Shown here one piece after another: positions 47,935 to 59,489 of a stretch of 64,000 nt of DNA. Below the pieces are notes generated by a model. The model saw only the letters and a program-made list of their open reading frames with translations, searched no databases and had not been told where the DNA came from. A program made the position numbers and the translations under genes. Location: positions 51,453,335 through 51,517,334 of the forward strand of contig NC_086032.1 of assembly GCF_036323735.1 (NCBI RefSeq), read 5' to 3'. Source of the DNA: Rattus norvegicus (lineage: Eukaryota; Chordata; Mammalia; Rodentia; Muridae). How positions within the stretch are numbered: position 1 is the first letter of the stretch; the number at the start of each line of letters is the position of its first letter.

Positions 47935-48370
47935 AATTATCTTTGCCTGCCAACTTGATGTAAATAGCTAAGATTCATGTAAGGAAGGAATGACATTTGA
48001 ATTGTTAGTCAGATTAATTTGTCATGTGAGCATCTGTGGTTGACTGGTTTGCTTCTTAATTGATTTGCAGCATGTAACACTCTATGCATATTACCAAACC
48101 TTGGACACATGAGCTTCCCAGTCTCCCTGAAAATAAGCCAGTGAGTGAACCAGAAAGCAATGTTCCCTTATGTTTTCTGTTGAGGTCTGTTGGCTCTAAG
48201 CCAGTTCTTTGGTCATTGGAGAAGAACAAACTTGCCTGCTTGCAAATTCTTGTCCATCTTCCCTCAGAGGTTGCCAATAGCCTATAAATTTAGAGAAATA
48301 CATCCCATCCTTAAAGTTACTTCAGTCAGTGTATTTGATTACTGCAACAGAAAGACGCCTGAAACACATG
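47935..48370 (+). repeat. Old rodent dispersed repeat, family unassigned
   Basis: Begins GCCAACTTGATGTAAATAGC-like and ends near TTGATTACTGCAACAGAAAG. The same two end blocks flank the repeat split by an L1 at 59490-60495. I recognise this as a common rodent repeat type but cannot name it with certainty. Confidence 0.5.
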
Positions 48371-48486
48371 TAAATAACACATACACTAACTACACCAAGC
48401 ATGACAAACTACTTACGACCGTTGACTTTTTTTCTTAGAACTTTTTTGAGAGTACCAGGTAGTTCTTTTGAAGATTCCTTCAAATA

Positions 48487-48556
48487 GGTGTTTTGTTTTG
48501 TTTTTTGTTTTTTTTGTTTGTTTGTTTGTTTTTTGTTTTCTTTTTTTTTTTTTGAT
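48487..48556. repeat. T-rich tract with TTTG units
   Basis: Imperfect (TTTG)n and long T runs, possibly the decayed tail of a minus-strand retroelement, though no body follows. Confidence 0.7.
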
Positions 48557-48794
48557 TTGGTTTTTGTTGTTTTCTCTGCTACTTTAAAATCTTGCTTTAA
48601 GTGGAGTTTTGGTTTTCTTTTTTCTAAAATCAAATACAGTCATTTTTGTATAGTTGGTGATAGATACAATGAATCAGTAGAAGTCAATTAGAAGAATCAT
48701 TGAGGAAACACCACCTTAGACACACTCATAGAAGATCTGGCTTCATTATTGTTCTCCTTCATAGCAATTCTCTACATGTTAACCTTAGACTACT

Positions 48795-48810
48795 ATCATT
48801 AGTATGTTTT
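48795..48810. repeat. Left target-site duplication of L1 copy F
   Basis: ATCATTAGTATGTTTT, identical to 55157-55172. Confidence 0.92.
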
Positions 48811-48840
48811 TTTTTAATGAGTATTGGTATTCTTTTTTTT
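48811..48840 (-). other. Compound tail of copy F with 17-base intervening segment
   Basis: On the element strand, an A-rich stretch is followed by GAATACCAATACTCATT, then a second run of A reaching the duplication. This looks like a very short 3' transduction. Confidence 0.55.
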
Positions 48841-49565
48841 AATTTTTATTTTTTTTATTAACTTGAGTATTTCTTATATACATTTCGAGTGTTATTCCCT
48901 TTCCCGGTTTCCGGGCAAACATCCCCCTCCCCCCTCCCCTTCTTCTGGGTGTTCCCCTCCCCACCCTCCCACCATTGCCGCCCTCCCCCCAACAGTCTAG
49001 TTCACTGGGGGTTCAGTCTTGGCAGGACCCAGGGCTTCACATTCCACTGGTGCTCTTACTAGGCTATTCATTGCTACCTATGAGGTCAGAGTCCAGGGTC
49101 AGTCCATGTATAGTCTTTAGGTAGTGGCTTAGTCCCTGGAAGCTCTGGTTGCTTGGCATTGTTGTACATATGGGGTCTCGAGCCCCTTCAAGCTTTTCCA
49201 GTTCTTTCTCTGATGCCTTCAACGGGGGTCCTATTCTCAGTTCAGTGGTTTACAGCTGGCATTCACCTCTGTATTAGCTGTATTCTGGCTGTGTCTCTCA
49301 GGAGAGATCTACATCCGGCTCCTGTCGGCCTGCACTTCTTTGCTTCATCCGTCTTGTCTATATAGGTGGCTGTATATGTATGGGCCACATGTGGGGCAGG
49401 CTCTGAATGGGTGTTCCTTCAGTCTCTGTTTTAATCTTTGCCTCTCTATTCCCTGCCAAGGGTATTCTTGTTCCCCTTTTAAAGAAGGAGAGAAGCATTC
49501 ACATTTTGATCATCCGTCTTGAATTTTATTTGTTCTAGGCATCAAGGGTAATTCAAGCATTTGGG
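48841..49565 (-). other. L1 3'UTR, copy F
   Basis: C-rich strand of the polypurine tract at about 48923-48995, then the GGTCTCGAGCCCC block and the ORF2-proximal part. Intact-looking. Confidence 0.85.
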
Positions 49566-52500
49566 CTAATAGCCACTTATCAATGAGTGCATACCATTTA
49601 TGTCTTTCTGTGATTGGGTTAGCTCACTCAGGATGATATTTTCCAGTTCCAACCATTTGCCTACGAATTTCATGCAGTCATTGTTTTTGATAGCTGAGTA
49701 ATATTCCATTGTGTAGATGTACCACATTTTCTGTATCCATTCCTCTGTTGAAGGGCATCTGGGTTCTTTCCAGCTTCTGGCTATTATAAATAAGGCTGCG
49801 ATAAACATAGTGGAGGACCTGTCTTTTTTATATTTTGGGTCATCTTTTGGGTATATGCCCAAGAGAGGTATAGCTGGATCCTCAGGCAGTTCAATGTCCA
49901 ATTTTCTGAGGAACCTCCAGACTGGTTTCCAGAATGGTTGTACCAGTCTGCAACCCCACCAACAATGGAGGAGTGTTCCTCTTTCTCCACATCCTCGCCA
50001 GCATTTGCTGTCACCTGAGTTTTTGATCTTAGCCATTCTCACTGGCGTGAGGTAAAATCTCAGGGTTGTTTTGATTTTCATTTCCCTTATAACTAAAGAT
50101 GTTGAACATTTCTTTAGGTGTTTCTCAGTCATTCGGCATTCCTCAGCTGTGAATTGTTTGTTTATCTCTGAACCCCATTTTTTAATAGGGTTATTTGTCT
50201 CCCAGAGGTTTAACTTCTTGAGTTCTTTGTATATTTTGGATATAAGGCCTCTATCTGTTGTAGGATTGGTAAAGATCTTTTCCCAATCTGTTGGTTGCCA
50301 TTTTGTCCTAACCACAGTGTCTTTTGCCTTACAGAAGCTTTGCAGTTTTATGAGATCCCATTTGTCGATTCTTGATCTCAGAGCATAAGCCATTGGTGTT
50401 TTGTTCAGGAAATTTTTTCCATGCCCATGTGTTCCAGTTGCTTCCCTAGTTTTTCTTCTATTAGTTTGAGTGTGTCTGGTTTGATGTGGAGGTCCTTGAT
50501 CCACTGGGACTTAAGCGTTGTACCGGGTGATAAGCATGGATCGATCTGCATTTTTCTACATTTTGACCTCCAGTTGAACCAGCACCATTTGCTGAAAATG
50601 CTATCTTTTTTCCATTGGATGGTTTTGGATCCTTTGTCAAAAATCAAGTGACCTTAGGTGTGTGGGTTCATTTCTGGGTCTTTAATTCTATTCCATTGGT
50701 CTATCTGTCTGTCTCTGTACCAATACCATACAGTTTTTATCACTATTTCTCTTTAATACTGCTTGAGTTCAGGGATAGTGATTCTGCCTGAAGTCCTTTT
50801 ATTGTTGAGGATAGTTTTAGCTATCCTGTGTTTTTTGTTATTACAGATGAATTTGCACATTTTTCTTTCTAACACTTTGAAGAATTGGATTGGTATTTTG
50901 ATGGGGATTGCATTGAATCTGTAGATCGCTTTTGGTAAAATGACCATTTTTACTATATTAATCCTGCCAATCCATGAGCATGGGAGATCTTTCCATCTTC
51001 TGAGGTCTTCTTCAATTTCTTTCTTCAGTGTCTTTACGTTTTTATTGTAAAAATCTTTTACTTGCTTGGTTAAAGTCACATCGAGGTACTTTATATTATT
51101 TGGGTCTATTATGAAGGGTGTCGTTTCCCTGATTTCTTTCTCGGCTAGTTTCTCTTTTGTGTAGAGGAAAGCTACTGATTTATTTGAGTTAATTTTATAC
51201 CCAGCCACTTTGCTGAAGTTGTTTATCAGCTTTAGTAGTTCTCTGGTGGAACTTTTGGGATCACTTCAATATACTATCATACCATCTGCAAACAGTGATA
51301 TTTTGACTTCTTCTTTTCTGATCTGTATCCTCTTGACCTCTTTTGTTGTCTGATTGCACTGGCTAGAAATTCAAGAACTATACCGAATAAGTAGAGAGAG
51401 AGAGTGGGCAGCCTTGTCTAGTCCCTGATTTTAGTGGGATTGCTTCAAGTTTCTCTCCATTTAGTTTAATGTTAGCAACTGGTTTGCTTTATATGGCTTT
51501 TACTATGTTCAGGTATGGTCCTTGATTCCTATTCTTTCCAGGACTTTTGTCATGAAGGGGTGTTGAATTTTGTCAAATGCTTTCTCAGCGTCTAATGAAA
51601 TGATCATGTGTTTTTGTTCTTTCAGTTTGTTTATATAATGGATCACGTTGATGGTTTTCCGTATATTAAACCATCCCTGCATGCCTGGGATGAAGCCTAC
51701 ATGATCATGGTGGATGATTGTTTTGATGTGCTCTTGGATTTGGTTTGCCAGAATTTTATCGAGTATTTGCGTCGATATTCATAAGGGAAATTGGTCTGAA
51801 GTTCTCATTCTTGGTTGGGTCTTTGTGTGGTTTAGGTATAAGAGTAATTGTGGCTTCATAGAAGGAATTCGGTAGTGCTCCATCTGTTTCAATTTTGTAT
51901 AATAGTTTGGATAATATTGGTATGAGGTCTTCAATGAAGGTCTGATAGAATTCTGGACTAAACCTGTCTGGACCTGGGCTCTTTTTGGTTGGGAGACCTT
52001 TAATGACTGCTTCTATTTCCTTAGGAGTTATGGGGTTGTTTAACTGGTTTATCTGTTCCTGATTTAACTTCGATACCTGGTATTTGTCTTGGAAATTGTC
52101 CATTTCCTGTAGATTTTCAAGTTTTGTTGAATATAGGCTTTTATACTAAGATCTGATGATTTTTTGAATTTCCTCTGAATCTGTAGTTATGTCTCCCTTT
52201 TCATTTCTGATTTTGTTAATTTGGACGCACTCTCTGTGTCCTCTCATTAGTCTGGCTAAGGGTTTATCTATCTTGTTGATTTTCTCAAAGAACCAACTTT
52301 TGGTTCTGTTGATTCTTTCTATGGTCCTTTTTGTTTCTACTTGGTTGATTTCAGCTCTGAGTTTGATTATTTCCTGCCTTCTACTCCTCCTGGGTGTATT
52401 TGCTTCATTTTGTTCTAGAGCTTTTAGGTGTGCTGTCAAGCTGCTGACATATGCTCTTTCCTGTTTCTTTCTGCAGGCCCTCAGTGCTTTGAGTTTTCCT

Positions 52501-52951
52501 CTTAGCACAGCTTTCATTGTGTCCCATAAGTTTGGTTATGTTGTACCTTCATTTTCATTAAATTCTAAAAAGTCTTTAAATTCTTTCGTTATTTCTTCCT
52601 TGACCAGGTTATCGTTGAGTAGAGCATTGTTCAATTTCCACGTGTATGTGGGCATTCTTCTGTTATTGTTATTGAAGACCAGTTTTAGGCTGTGGTGGTC
52701 TGATAGCACGCATGGGATTATTTCTATCTTTCTGTACCTGTTGAGGCCCGTTTTTTGACCAATTATATGGTCAATTTTGGAGAAAGTACCATGAGGAGCT
52801 GAGAAGAAGGTATATCCTTTTGCTTTAGGATACAATGTTCTATAAATATCTGTTAAGTCCATTTGGCTCATGACTTCTCTTAGTCTGTCAACGTCTCTGT
52901 TTAATTTCTATTTCCATGATCTGTCCATTGATGAGAGTGGGGTGTTGAAAT

Positions 52952-52965
52952 CTCCTACTATTATT
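52952..52965. repeat. Left target-site duplication of the ID element
   Basis: CTCCTACTATTATT; matches 53060-53073. The first base may belong to either the duplication or the element. Confidence 0.9.
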
Positions 52966-53059
52966 TTTTTTTGGTTCTTTTTTTCGGAGCTGGGGACCGA
53001 ACCCAGGGTCTTGAGCTTCCTAGGTAAGTGCTCTACCACTGAGCTAAATCTCCAGCCCC
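52966..53059 (-). mobile_element. ID SINE (BC1-derived)
   Basis: Rat ID elements derive from the BC1 RNA gene, itself related to tRNA-Ala. On the minus strand the element begins GGGGCTGGAGATTTAGCTCA, followed by GTGGTAGAGCACTTACCTAG, giving the pol III A box, with a B-box-like GGGTTCGGTCCCC. A short unique part and an A-rich tail (plus strand TTTTTTTTTGG at 52966) complete it. It is flanked by a 13-14 bp duplication, so it is an independent, recent insertion mobilised by L1 machinery. Confidence 0.96.
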
Positions 53060-53073
53060 CTCCTACTATTATT
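53060..53073. repeat. Right target-site duplication of the ID element
   Basis: CTCCTACTATTATT. Confidence 0.9.
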
Positions 53074-53557
53074 GTGTGAGGTGCAATGTGTGTTTTGAGC
53101 TTTAGTAAGGTTTCTTTTACGTATGTAGGTGCCCTTGTATTTGGGGCATAGATATTTAGGATTGAGAGTTCATCTTGGTAGATATTTCCTTTGATGAACA
53201 TGAAGTGTCCTTCCTTATCTTTTTTGATGACTTTTAGTTGAAAATTGATTTTATTTGATATTAGAATGGCTACTCCAGCTTGCTTCTTCTGACCATTTGC
53301 TTGGAAAGTTGATTTCCAGCCTTTCACTCTGAGGTAGTGTCTGTCTTTGTCTCTGAGATGTGTTTCCTGTAGGCAGCAGAATGCAGGGTCCTCGTTGCGT
53401 ATCCAGTTTGTTAATCTATGTCTTTTTATTGGGGAGTTGAGGCCATTGATGTTGAGAGATATTAAGGAATAGTGATTATTGCTTCCTGTTATATTCATAT
53501 TTGGATGTGAGGTTACGTTTGTGTGCTTCTCTTCTCTTTGTTTTGTTGCCAAGTCGA

Positions 53558-54678
53558 TTAGTTTCTTACTTCTTCTAGGGTATAGCTTGCCTCCTTATGT
53601 TGGGCTTTACCATTTATTATCCTTTGTAGTGCTGGATTTGTAGAAAGATATTGTGTAAATTTGGTTTTGTCATGGAATATCTTGGTTTCTCCATCTATGT
53701 TAATTGAGAGTTTTGCAGGATACAGTAACTTGGGCTGGCATTTGTGTTCTCTTAGGGTCTGTATGGCATCAGTCCAGGATCTTCTGGCCTTCATAGTTTC
53801 TGGCGAAAAAACTGGTGTGATTCTGATAGGTCTGCCTTTATATGTTACTTGACCTTTTTCCCTTACTGCTTTTAATATTCTTTCTTTATTTTGTGCGTCT
53901 GGTGTTTTGACTATTATGTGACGGGCGGTGTTTCTTTTCTGGTCCAATCTATTTGGAGTTCTGTAGGCTTCTTGTATGCCTATGGGTATCTCTTTTTTAG
54001 GTTAGGGAAGTTTTCTTCTATGATTTTGTTGAAGATATTTACTGGTCCTTTGAGCTGGGAGTCTTCACTCTCTTCTATACCTATTATCCTTAGGTTTGAT
54101 CTTCTCATTGAGTCCTGGATTTCCTGTATGCTTTGGACCAGTAGCTTTTTCCGCTTTACATTATCTTTGACAGTTGAGTCAATGATTTCTATGGAATCTT
54201 CTGCTCCTGAGATTCTCTCTTCCATCTCTTGTATTCTGTTGGTGAAGCTTGTATCTACAGCTCCTTGTCTTTTCTTTTGGTTTTCTATATCCAGTGTTGT
54301 TTCCATGTGTTCTTTCTTGATTGCTTCTATTTCCATTTTTAATTCCTTCAACTGTTTGATTGTGTTTTCCTGGAATTCTTTCAGGGATTTTTGTGTCTCC
54401 TCTCTATGGGCTTCTACTTGTTTATTTATGATTTCCTGGAATTCTTTCAGGCATTTTTGCGATTCCTCTCTGTAGGCTTCCACTTTTTCTCTAAGGGAGT
54501 TCTTCATGTCTTTCTTGAAGCCCTCCAGCGTCATGATCAAATATGATTTTGAAACTAGATCTTGCTTTTCTGGTGTGTTTGGATATTCCATGTTTGTTTT
54601 GATGGGAGAATTGGGCTCCGATGGTGCCATGTAGTCTTGGTTTCTGTTGCTTGGGTTCCTGCGCTTGCCTCTCGCCAT
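53558..54678 (-). pseudogene. L1 ORF1, one frameshift, copy F
   Basis: ATG at 54676-54678 begins MARGKRRNPSNRNQDYMAPS, showing the normal ORF1 start that copy B has lost. Residues 66-87 and 88-109 are two tandem 22-residue coiled-coil units (66 bp each). The RRM-like domain follows, to NFPNLKK, where a run of seven A has become six (about 53992-53998) and the frame is lost. The C-terminal domain is open in another frame at 53558-53947 and ends TLEEVRN. Apart from this slip the ORF looks intact. Confidence 0.92.
54352..54483 (-). repeat. Two 66-bp length-polymorphic units in ORF1, copy F
   Basis: Unit 1 at 54418-54483 (VEAYREESQKCLKEFQEI...) and unit 2 at 54352-54417 (VEAHREETQKSLKEFQEN...), in frame and in tandem. 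Copy B has one full unit plus a partial one. Confidence 0.9.
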
Positions 54679-55156
54679 CAGATTATCTCTAGTGTTACTT
54701 TGTTCTGCTATTTCTGACAGTGGCTAGACTGCCCTATAAGCCTGTGTGTCAGGAGTGCTGTAGACCTGTTTTCCTGTTTTCTTTCAGCCTGTTATGGGGA
54801 CAGAGTGTTCTGCTTTCGGGCGTGTAGTTTTCTCTCTCTACAGGTCTTCAGCTGTTCCTGTGGGCCTGTGTCTTGAGTTCACCAGGCAGGTCACTTGCAG
54901 CAGAAAAGTTGGTCTTACCTGTGGTCCCGAGGCTCAAGTTTGCTCGCGGGGTGCTGCCCACAACTCTCTGCGGCGGTAGCAACCAGGAAGATCTGCGCAG
55001 CCGTTTCTGGGAGCTTCAGTGCACCAGGGTTCCAGATGGCGTTTGGTGTTTTCCTATGGCGTCTGAGATGTGTGTGCAGAGTGCAGTCTCTTCTGGTTTC
55101 CCAAGCATGTCTGCCTCTCTGTAGGTTTAGCTCTCCCACCCACGGGATTTGGGTGC
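54679..55156 (-). promoter_or_regulatory. L1 5'UTR, partial, copy F
   Basis: About 480 bases of GC-richer leader ending inside the monomer. CCTCAGTCTC-type and GGTCTTACCTG blocks match copy B at about 9360. It lacks the first monomer, so promoter strength would be reduced (inference). Confidence 0.8.
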
Positions 55157-55172
55157 ATCATTAGTATGTTTT
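55157..55172. repeat. Right target-site duplication of L1 copy F
   Basis: ATCATTAGTATGTTTT. Confidence 0.92.
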
Positions 55173-56700
55173 AAACTCTCTTTAATTTATCTCATCCTCA
55201 TAAACTTTCCTCTCTTTCTTTCTTCCTTCCTTCCTTTCTTTCTTTCTCTCTTTCTTTCTTTCCTTTTTTAGATATTTAATATGCCTCTCCTTACTAGGCA
55301 GCCTTTCTAACTTACAGGTAAGGCTGGGAAACAGTAATTTTTATTTCAAATGAAAAGAACACAACTTTAAGCCTGTATCAGATTTCTTTCTCTCTCTGCT
55401 ACTTTTAAGTCCTGCACGGGCACAGGACTGATCTTTTTCAGAGGAGTATAGCTATTAATATCATCAGAATATTTTCCCATTACAATGTTCATTAGATGTG
55501 TTAAACTTGGTATTAAATTCAATGTTTTGGTATTAAAAGATGATTGTTTTATTTTAAATATTTTGGGGAAAATTTAGTAAAATCATGGCTTAATACCATT
55601 TCCAGAACAGTCACTGTACTTTAAATTGCCCTAAGTATGTAAATCATTACATCAATGATCTCAAGGAAAGCTTTCAACCACTATTTGTAAATCAATCTCA
55701 GCACATATATGTTCAGGACTAGGGTGCTTAGGAAAGCAAGGTAATGTCTGTGAAAAGGAAACCTTGATAAGTAGATGAAGAGATGTCACAGTTGGAAAGG
55801 AAACTTTCTACCAATATTGAGGACTTCAATTCATTTCCTAGGACGTACAAGGTTGAAGGAGAGAACAGATTCTTGGGAGTTTTTCTCTGACCTTAACAAA
55901 CTCTATCAAATCCATCTCTATAAATATATTCAGTAAACAGACAAGTGAGTAAATGCTTTAAAACATAGTGATGTGTTCTGTGAATGTGCCGTACTATCAG
56001 CTAAACACTAAGAAAAGCCACACTGGATGAACAATGACCAAGATGACAAACACTTTAATTTTATGAAAAGCATTCTCATGTATTAATAAACAAGCTTCTA
56101 AGGAAGGTGGTAATAAACCAATGTGTACTTCTACAAATATTGAGTAGTCAATACACATATTTGGGAATTAGAAGTAGATGAAAAATAGGCAGTCTTTAAT
56201 ACAGTTCCCTTCTTTTTGTGCATGCATGTATCAGATCCATAGCATCTATTGCTATGGATTGAATTTCATGCAGAAGATGCTATTGGAGTACTTGTTGAAT
56301 GTTGGAGGAAAGCCTTTTGTCCATTTGCATGATCTCAAGACAGACTAGTGTTTGTAGCACATGTGAAGTAATATCAAATGTAGTGAAGAAGCAGTGGTCA
56401 TTTTTTGACTTAGTGTCTGTGTTTTTAAGGGCATCTCAGGAGATCTGAAAGATACTGATTCATTATTAAAATGAATTTTTATAATAAGATAAATTCTAAA
56501 GACTCACTGAGACCTTTAACATGGCAAGACTTTATTTTATCCTAGATCATTCCATAGTTGTTAGTTTTATGGCCTTGGGCATTTGGAGTTATTGAACAGT
56601 TGAAATGGTGTGGTAATATGCAGGTATTTAGCCATATCCATATGTATGATAAAAAGAGGCCTACTCCTAGTAATCTACAAAGAGACTACAGAGTTCCATC
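55173..56700. other. AT-rich sequence without genes
   Basis: Only the CTTT repeat at its start is recognised. Confidence 0.5.
55207..55270. repeat. (CTTT)n/(CTTC)n microsatellite
   Basis: Polypyrimidine tetranucleotide repeat, imperfect. Confidence 0.9.
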
Positions 56701-56850
56701 ATTTTTTGTATTTTATTATTATTTTTTTTATTTTTACATTCCAGTCATTTTCCTCCTCCTGTCCTGCTCTCTGACAGTTCCTCATCCCTTTCTCCCCATC
56801 TCGAAGAGGACGTCCCCAAACCCCTCCAGAGCACACCCTGCCATGTAGTT
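56701..56850 (-). mobile_element. Short old L1 3'-end fragment
   Basis: T-rich start, ATTTTTACATTCCAGTCATT, then TCTCGAAGAGGACGTCCCCA: the reverse complement of an old rodent L1 3'UTR, truncated after about 150 bases. Confidence 0.65.
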
Positions 56851-59489
56851 AGTGACTCAGTTCCATATTAAACTTAAAACATTTGATTCATTATTTGGAA
56901 GACTCTCACACAGGCTTAGCAGCAACCTAAGCATTTTTTTGCAACCAATGACTCTTAAGTTTCAATAGGGTCAATAGAGTTGAAAAGTCTGTGTAATTTA
57001 TGTGCTTCAATGTATAGATCTGAGCCGTTGAGATAAATCAAACCATTCCTGACACATATGCTAATCTTTCATTGATTATAGTTATAGTTCCTGCAAAAGC
57101 AAGGTTGATAACTATCGAATATCTTGCAAACCTGCACCACCAATTTCTTAGCTTCTGCAGTAGGGAGGGGACATGCTTTCCACAAGTATAGCAATAAATC
57201 TCACCAGGAGGGGGCAGGATTGATGTCTGAGGTGCACACAAGTGCACCAGTAAATTTCACCAATTTGGTTGTCATTTGCCTGCCTCCTCCAACCTTGGCG
57301 CATTCTAGGCTTCCTCCTTTGTGGCTTACAAGACTTAACAGTTATTAGCTGAATGTTATGCACAGTTGTTGCTATTAATTACTTTGATAGTAAATCTGGA
57401 TAACAATACTCAGCTTTAAAATAAGTTAAAAGTTGTGGTTCTTTTATTCTGGAGGGGGTGACTTGCTTTCAAGCTTTGAAGGGAGAGCAACGAACTTCTA
57501 AACAGAATAATCTATTACCAAGGCAAAGCAAACGTTCTAAAATGCTATTTAAGAACTCAATTTAATAATTTAAGGAGGAGAAAAAACCTTAATTTTTTCA
57601 ATAAAGCAAAATAATTTATTATGCACTAACTCTACCTTATATGTGCTACTTCTTCATTTCTATAAAATATTAATAACCTCCAGGGACAAAATAAAGCAAT
57701 GAAGGCATTGCTTGTGTTGGTGTTTGTTCCGTAAGTTGTTGCTCTCTCGAAAATTCCACCTTGTTCCTTTGCTGCAATTGCTATATTAAGACAAGAGTTT
57801 TTACTTTGGACTTTAAGGACTTTAATTCCTGATGTAAAACAAAGAAAAAATAGATGTGTCTACATAAGTGCATATCAGTCTGAGAGCTGTTATTTTTTTC
57901 ATTATTTTTTTCTGAAGAGGTCATTAATATTTATGAAAGAGAGAAAACCCTCTCATCCATGGGCATTTTGGTCTCAGTGGTGTAAACTGAGGTGTAAGAA
58001 AAAAGTAATATATTCTATGGAAACTTATATAGGCTCCTGCTGATCTGGTAACTGCAGCCTTGTAGAAGAGAAGCCTGGTAGTAGGAGAAGAAAACCCTAT
58101 AGGCAAACAGCTTGTTCGAAAAAGAGAGGCACTTCATTCAAAAGAGTTTTCACTTGGAAGGAGAAATTATGTACAAAAGGGGCAACAGTGCCCTGCTGCT
58201 CATAGAACCATGAATTATTCTGACCCACACTATAGTTACAAACATCACACTTGTTTTCTTATAATTGTCATTTCAATTTCCCCCCTTAATAACCACAATA
58301 AGAGAACATATAAGAACCGGGATGTACCCCATCATTTTAATTAAACAACAATAATAACTTTCAAGTTTTGCTTTTACAGTTTTTAGGAATAGACATGTAT
58401 ATCACTTAATGCTCTCATCTGTTTTAGGAGTAAAAATCCATTTTGCAATTTTACAGACTTTCTTTGAGCCTAGACCTATAACTTTTTGTAATTTATCAAT
58501 AACATCCTAGTCTATCCATATGTTATTTCATACTTTTATTGTAAGAAGTTTTTATGAGTCAAATCTTTGTCAACTTTTGGCATTTGATGTCATATTTACA
58601 TTCTGTCACGGTTCTTTTTTGTAAATCTTTCTGAATTATTTGGTATAAAACAAACAAAACACCACCAACAATAAAAGAGTTCTATATAACTGTCCTAATG
58701 AATCTCAATGATCTCTCTCTTTCATTGATATATGAATTCACAGTACAATTTTTATAAATATTATACTTACTTCCATAAATGACCCAACACATAATATGTT
58801 CTATTTCATTTGGAATATCAATACCCATCCTTTTAATTCTTTGTCAAAGTAGTGCTAATTCTGATTTGTACTGGGTTTTCCGCTACTTTCACTATTCATT
58901 GGTCATTAGTTTGTCCCTGTTTTAATTTGTTAAAGATCAATTTCACTGATAACTTTACCTTATGAAAGTCAGTTTGTTACCACTGTATTTTGCAATAAAG
59001 TTTTGTTCTCGCAATTAGCACTGGATATTTTCCCAGCCTCTCAGATGCATTTAGTTTAGTATATTGGCACATTATCATATGCCAATTAAGAACAGAGTAA
59101 ACTCTGTTAACGGATCAACTAATATGCACATGTTCCTAGTTTATATTAATGGCCTACAAATACTTTATTTTGTCCATTTGGTATTTTAGTGAGTAATATT
59201 ATTTTCCTAGTGTTAGGTAGAGTGATCCACCATTATTTTCTTCTACCCCAATAAATAACTTACGTCTAAATATTACCATGCTGGGCCACAGGGCTAGAGC
59301 AACTGTTTTGGGGACCACTCAAGCAATGAATTTATAGTACTGTATAGACCAGAGCTTTTTTGTTCATTTAGCTAGAACCTACATTTGCTTTCCCAAGTTT
59401 TAAAAAGTAGTTTTAGCTTTCCAGATATGTGTGAATTAGAGTTTTATTAAATGAGCTTAATAACCCCCAAAGAAGTTTAGTTGTGCTAA
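56851..59489. other. AT-rich sequence, nothing assigned
   Basis: No recognisable gene or named repeat. The stretch 57900-59400 has the feel of an old retroelement interior, but no diagnostic motif was found. Short frames at 57038-57363 and 57924-58106 have no recognised product. Confidence 0.4.

Larger units (their letters stand above)
47168..48794. other. Sequence between L1 copies E and F
   Basis: Holds an old dispersed repeat at about 47935-48370 and a T/G-rich tract at 48487-48556. No gene recognised. Confidence 0.5.
49566..53498 (-). pseudogene. L1 ORF2 (endonuclease/reverse transcriptase), broken, copy F
   Basis: ATG at 53496-53498 (MNITGSNNHYS); stop TAG at 49566-49568 after HSLISGY. 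Endonuclease: an in-frame ID insertion sits just before GDFN. Nonsense codons follow where QKLN should begin (about 52908), at about 52533-52535, and at 52146-52148 (the same TAG as copy B). A 2-base loss occurs near 51757, with further lesions between 51209 and 51755. The polymerase FADD motif reads FADG at 51281-51292, removing a catalytic metal-binding aspartate. The A run at 50178-50183 has the six A needed for the reading frame, and the last 312 codons are open (49566-50504). Not functional. Confidence 0.94.
48811..55156 (-). mobile_element. Nearly full-length young L1 copy F
   Basis: Minus-strand element of about 6.3 kb with a perfect 16-bp target-site duplication. Order along the plus strand: tail with an interposed short segment, 3'UTR, ORF2 with an ID SINE inside, ORF1 and part of the 5'UTR. 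It is close to copies A and B in sequence, hence young. It is defective through several nonsense codons, frameshifts and a changed polymerase motif. Confidence 0.96.

Noticed and set aside
57900..59400. Possible old endogenous retrovirus interior
   Set aside because: No LTR pair, primer-binding site, or gag/pol motif could be pointed to; the impression is not evidence.
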